Shown: positions 6,773 through 8,572 of the stretch, one piece after another
Position numbering within the stretch: the stretch's first letter is position 1
How the letters are laid out: each line of letters begins with the position of its first letter
Source of the DNA: Propionibacterium sp.
GTDB lineage: Bacteria; Actinomycetota; Actinomycetes; Propionibacteriales; Propionibacteriaceae
NCBI GenBank assembly: GCA_012514785.1
Contig: JAAYZP010000351.1
Span: forward strand, 1-8,572
Reading direction: 5' to 3'
DNA length: 8,572 bases
Translations under genes and position numbers: made by a program
The notes under the pieces: model-generated
Seen by the model: only the letters and a program-made list of their open reading frames with translations
The model's database searches: none
What the model was told of the DNA's origin: nothing

Positions 6773-6795
6773 AATGATTTTGAGGAGTGATCATT
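6773..6795 (+). promoter_or_regulatory. Ribosome binding site within a short hairpin
   Basis: GAGGAG (6782-6787) lies 8 nt before the ATG at 6796 and fixes that start over a GTG at 6787, which overlaps the site itself. AATGAT (6773-6778) and ATCATT (6790-6795) are perfectly complementary, with a further T-G pair inside, so the site would sit in a 9-nt loop. The stem is AT-rich and weak, and it ends exactly at the start codon. Confidence 0.6.
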
Positions 6796-7992
6796 ATGAG
6801 GATCTCGCGTCGCGGGCTCTTGGGAACCACTGCTGCCGTCGCTGTCGCCGGCACCCTGGCCGCCTGCTCCGCCTCACCTGACGACACCAACGGCGGGGGC
6901 GGCGAGAACGGCGGTGGCGAAGCCGAGACCATCAAGCTCGGCGTCAACTACGAACTGTCCGGCGACGTCGCCACCTACGGTCAGGCGTCGGTCGCCGGCC
7001 TCACGATGGCGATCAACGAGATCAACGAGGCCGGCGGCATCGACGGCAAGCAGATCCAGCTCGTCGAGGTGGACAACAAGTCCGAGGCCGCGGAAGCCAC
7101 GACGCTGGCCACCCGCCTCATGTCGCAGGACGGCGTGCTGGCCGTGATGGGCCCCGCCACCTCCGGCAACTTCAAGGCCACGATTCCCGTCGCCGACGAC
7201 CACCAGATCCCCGTCGTCTCGGGCTCCGCGACGGCCGACGACGTGACCGTCGACGCGAACGGCGTGCAGGAGTACGCGTTCCGGATCTGTTTCAACGATT
7301 CGTTCCAGGGCACGATCATGGCCCGTTTCGCCTCCGAGAACCTCGGCGCGAGCTCGGCGGTCATCGTCCAGGACAACAGCTCCGACTACGCCACCGGCCT
7401 GGCCGCGGCGTTCACGACGGAGTTCGAGGCCATTGGCGGCACCATCGTCGGCACCGAGGGCTTCACCGCCGGCGACACCGACTTCAACTCGATCCTCACC
7501 CGCCTGCGCGGCCAGAGCTTCGACGTCGTGTACCTGCCGGGCTACTACTCGGAGGCCGGTCTCATCATCCGCCAGGCGCGCGAGCTCGGCATCGACGCGC
7601 CGATCCTCGGCGCCGACGGCTTCGACTCCCCCACGCTCCTCGAGCTGGCGGGCGCCGCGCCCCTCAACGACGTCTACTTCACCAACCACTACAGCCCGAT
7701 CGACGAGGACCCCGCGGTCATCGAGTTCATCGATGCCTTCGAGGAGGCCAGCGGTGAGCAGCCCAACGCCTTCCACGCGCTCGGCTACGACCTCGGCCGG
7801 TTCGTGGCCGACGCCGTCGGCCGCGCCTCGGAGCTGACCGGCGAGGCCGTGAAGAACGCGATGGCGGAGACGACGGGCTTCTCCGGCGTCACCGGCACGT
7901 TCGACATGGACGAGAACCACAACCCCGTCAAGGAGATCGTGGTGATCGGGCTCGCGGACGGCGTGCAGGACACGAGCGAAAAGATCGGCTGA
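6796..7992 (+). CDS. Branched-chain-amino-acid-type ABC transporter substrate-binding lipoprotein (LivJ-like)
   Basis: Extracellular receptor of an ABC importer, 398 aa. Residues 1-24 form a lipoprotein signal: SRRGLLG (4-10), a hydrophobic stretch, then the lipobox LAAC with Cys24 as the lipidated residue. The paired arginines resemble a Tat motif, so Tat export is possible. A Gly/Glu-rich linker (25-45) tethers the domain to the membrane. The rest is a type-1 periplasmic-binding fold (Peripla_BP_6): KLGVNYELSGDVATYGQ (47-63), GLTMAINEINEAGGIDGK (68-85), AVMGPATSGNFKAT (116-129), VVSGSAT (140-146), then a second lobe with VVYLPGYYSEAGLIIRQAR (244-262) and NAFHALGYDLG (324-334). The family takes leucine, isoleucine and valine, but also amides, urea or other amino acids; the substrate cannot be fixed from the sequence. 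The downstream LivH-type permease supports the import role. Confidence 0.93.
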   Translation: MRISRRGLLGTTAAVAVAGTLAACSASPDDTNGGGGENGGGEAETIKLGVNYELSGDVATYGQASVAGLTMAINEINEAGGIDGKQIQLVEVDNKSEAAEATTLATRLMSQDGVLAVMGPATSGNFKATIPVADDHQIPVVSGSATADDVTVDANGVQEYAFRICFNDSFQGTIMARFASENLGASSAVIVQDNSSDYATGLAAAFTTEFEAIGGTIVGTEGFTAGDTDFNSILTRLRGQSFDVVYLPGYYSEAGLIIRQARELGIDAPILGADGFDSPTLLELAGAAPLNDVYFTNHYSPIDEDPAVIEFIDAFEEASGEQPNAFHALGYDLGRFVADAVGRASELTGEAVKNAMAETTGFSGVTGTFDMDENHNPVKEIVVIGLADGVQDTSEKIG

Positions 7993-8016
7993 TCCTGCGG
8001 TCCGCGAGTAGGATCA
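7990..8016 (+). repeat. Weak inverted repeat after the binding-protein stop codon
   Basis: TGATCCT (7990-7996, beginning with the stop codon) pairs perfectly with AGGATCA (8010-8016) across 13 nt that hold a GC-rich inner stretch. As RNA it would make a 7-bp hairpin at the very end of the gene. It is the first of two hairpins in the gap before livH. Confidence 0.45.
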
Positions 8017-8024
8017 TGTGCTGA

Positions 8025-8055
8025 GCGGTGGGCCGGGTACAGCCCGGCCCACCGC
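8025..8055 (+). terminator. Strong GC hairpin between the binding-protein gene and livH
   Basis: GCGGTGGGCCGGG (8025-8037) and CCCGGCCCACCGC (8043-8055) are perfectly complementary over 13 bp around the loop TACAG. No run of T follows, and livH begins only 20 nt later, so a full intrinsic terminator is unlikely. Known binding-protein operons often carry such a hairpin, which protects the upstream mRNA or partly ends transcription so that more receptor than permease is made. That role is inferred here. Confidence 0.7.
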
Positions 8056-8062
8056 CATGTCA

Positions 8063-8068
8063 GGGAGG
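8063..8068 (+). promoter_or_regulatory. Ribosome binding site of livH
   Basis: GGGAGG lies 6 nt before GTG at 8075, a good spacing. An in-frame TTG directly before that GTG would leave only 3 nt, so GTG is preferred. Confidence 0.7.
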
Positions 8069-8074
8069 TAATTG

Positions 8075-8572
8075 GTGACGGAGATCCTGCAGCAGGCGAC
8101 GAACGCGTTGTCGCTCGGCAGTATCTATGCGCTCATCGCGCTCGGGTACACGATGGTCTACGGGATCATCAAGCTCATCAACTTCGCCCACGGCGAGATC
8201 TATATGATCGGCGCCTTCGTCGGCTACTGGACCATGCGGGTGTTCGAGCTCGGCGTGTTCGAAGCCATCCTCGCCGCGATGATCATCTGCACCATCCTGG
8301 GCGTGCTCATCGAGCGGATCGCCTACCGGCCGCTCAGGAAATCCACGCGGCTCGCGTCGCTCATCACGGCCATCGGCATGTCGCTGCTGCTCCAGTACAC
8401 GATGATGTACTTCGTCGGGGCCGACCCGCGTGCCTACCCGGCCATGCCGTCCTACATGAACACCTCGTTCGACGTGGGCGGCGTGATCATCCGCGGCCAG
8501 CAGCTGGTCATCATCGGCGTCTCCGTGCTGCTGATGGTCATCCTGCAGTTCGTCGTGAAGACCACGAAGATG
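8075..8572 (+). CDS. livH: Branched-chain amino acid ABC transporter permease LivH, C-terminal part cut off by the window edge
   Basis: Inner-membrane permease of a HAAT-type ABC importer. The first 166 residues are visible of the usual 290-310. It opens with the LivH signature SLGSIYALIALGYTMVYGII (13-32) followed by INFAHGEIYMIGAFVGYW (35-52). Hydrophobic segments lie at about 11-32, 37-54, 62-82, 92-114 and 142-161, and RPLRKSTRLASLITAIGMSL (85-104) is the conserved loop and next helix of the family. The cytoplasmic loop that contacts the ATPases lies beyond the edge. The start is GTG, with GGGAGG 6 nt upstream. The gene follows the binding-protein gene after 82 nt containing two hairpins; livM, livG and livF are expected next. 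No disruption is seen in the visible part. Confidence 0.93.
   Translation, partial: MTEILQQATNALSLGSIYALIALGYTMVYGIIKLINFAHGEIYMIGAFVGYWTMRVFELGVFEAILAAMIICTILGVLIERIAYRPLRKSTRLASLITAIGMSLLLQYTMMYFVGADPRAYPAMPSYMNTSFDVGGVIIRGQQLVIIGVSVLLMVILQFVVKTTKM

Larger units (their letters stand above)
6569..6795. other. Divergent intergenic region between the membrane-protein gene and the ABC binding-protein gene
   Basis: The 227 bp hold no credible gene: short open frames have no clear start signal and no recognisable product. The region must carry the promoters of both divergent units, but I see no convincing -35/-10 pair on either strand. It holds several short dyads: CGTGGCG/CGCCACG (6633-6652, 6-nt spacer), GATGC-CA-GCATC (6687-6698), TGCGATC/GATCGCA (6750-6770) and the hairpin around the ribosome binding site (6773-6795). 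Base composition falls towards AT near 6770-6798, just before the plus-strand gene. I see no tRNA, riboswitch or insertion sequence in it. Confidence 0.7.

Noticed and set aside
6569..6795. Riboswitch, T-box leader or small RNA gene in the divergent region
   Set aside because: I could not match any conserved core. Only short isolated dyads are present, without a terminator to end a small RNA.
6874..7920. Open frame of 348 codons on the minus strand
   Set aside because: Opposite the binding-protein gene, whose signal peptide and fold motifs are clear. The antisense product shows only a low-complexity pattern.
8025..8055. Full intrinsic terminator ending the binding-protein transcript
   Set aside because: The stem is strong, but no T run follows, and livH with its own ribosome binding site begins just downstream, so partial attenuation or mRNA protection fits better.
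1..8572. CRISPR array, tRNA or rRNA genes, insertion sequence, prophage or integration-site traces
   Set aside because: I found no spaced repeat series, tRNA-like fold, transposase motif or long terminal repeats. Composition and gene packing are even throughout the coding parts.

Overview
The window is about 70% G+C, with nearly all genes packed end to end. It reads like a chromosomal segment of a high-GC Actinomycetota. The gene order argC-J-B-D-R-H, the Actinobacteria-type ArgR and ArgB, and a lipoprotein (rather than free periplasmic) binding protein all fit that phylum. The sequence alone does not settle a genus; Propionibacteriales or a related order is only a guess.

Minus strand, 1-5638: an arginine-biosynthesis operon read right to left: argC, argJ, argB, argD, argR, and argH (cut by the left edge). 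Every junction is an overlap: 4 nt at argC/J, J/B, B/D and R/H, and 8 nt at D/R. This implies one translationally coupled transcript. It encodes the acetylated route from N-acetylglutamate to ornithine (ArgB, ArgC, ArgD, ArgJ), the arginine repressor, and the last step, argininosuccinate lyase. argF (ornithine carbamoyltransferase) and argG (argininosuccinate synthase), which often sit on either side of argR in actinobacterial clusters, are absent, and the overlaps leave no room for remnants.

Minus strand, 5655-6568: a two-gene unit directly upstream of argC. It encodes a four-helix membrane protein of unknown function and a short TetR-family regulator, overlapping by 1 nt. The TetR gene ends 16 nt before argC. 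A candidate argC promoter and an AT-rich, ARG-box-like dyad lie over the 3' end of the TetR gene, and argC has no Shine-Dalgarno sequence, so it may be translated from a leaderless mRNA.

Intergenic 6569-6795: a divergent, non-coding region of 227 bp with several short dyads. One of them places the Shine-Dalgarno of the next gene in a hairpin loop.

Plus strand, 6796-8572: the start of a branched-chain-amino-acid-type (HAAT family) ABC importer: a substrate-binding lipoprotein, then an 82-nt gap with two hairpins, then the LivH-type permease, which runs off the right edge. The other subunits (LivM, LivG, LivF) are expected beyond the window.

Most of this is ordinary core metabolism and transport. 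I see no convincing new system. The points most worth a second look are the argC control region inside the TetR gene, the TetR/membrane-protein pair, the missing argF and argG, and the RNA structures around the binding-protein gene.
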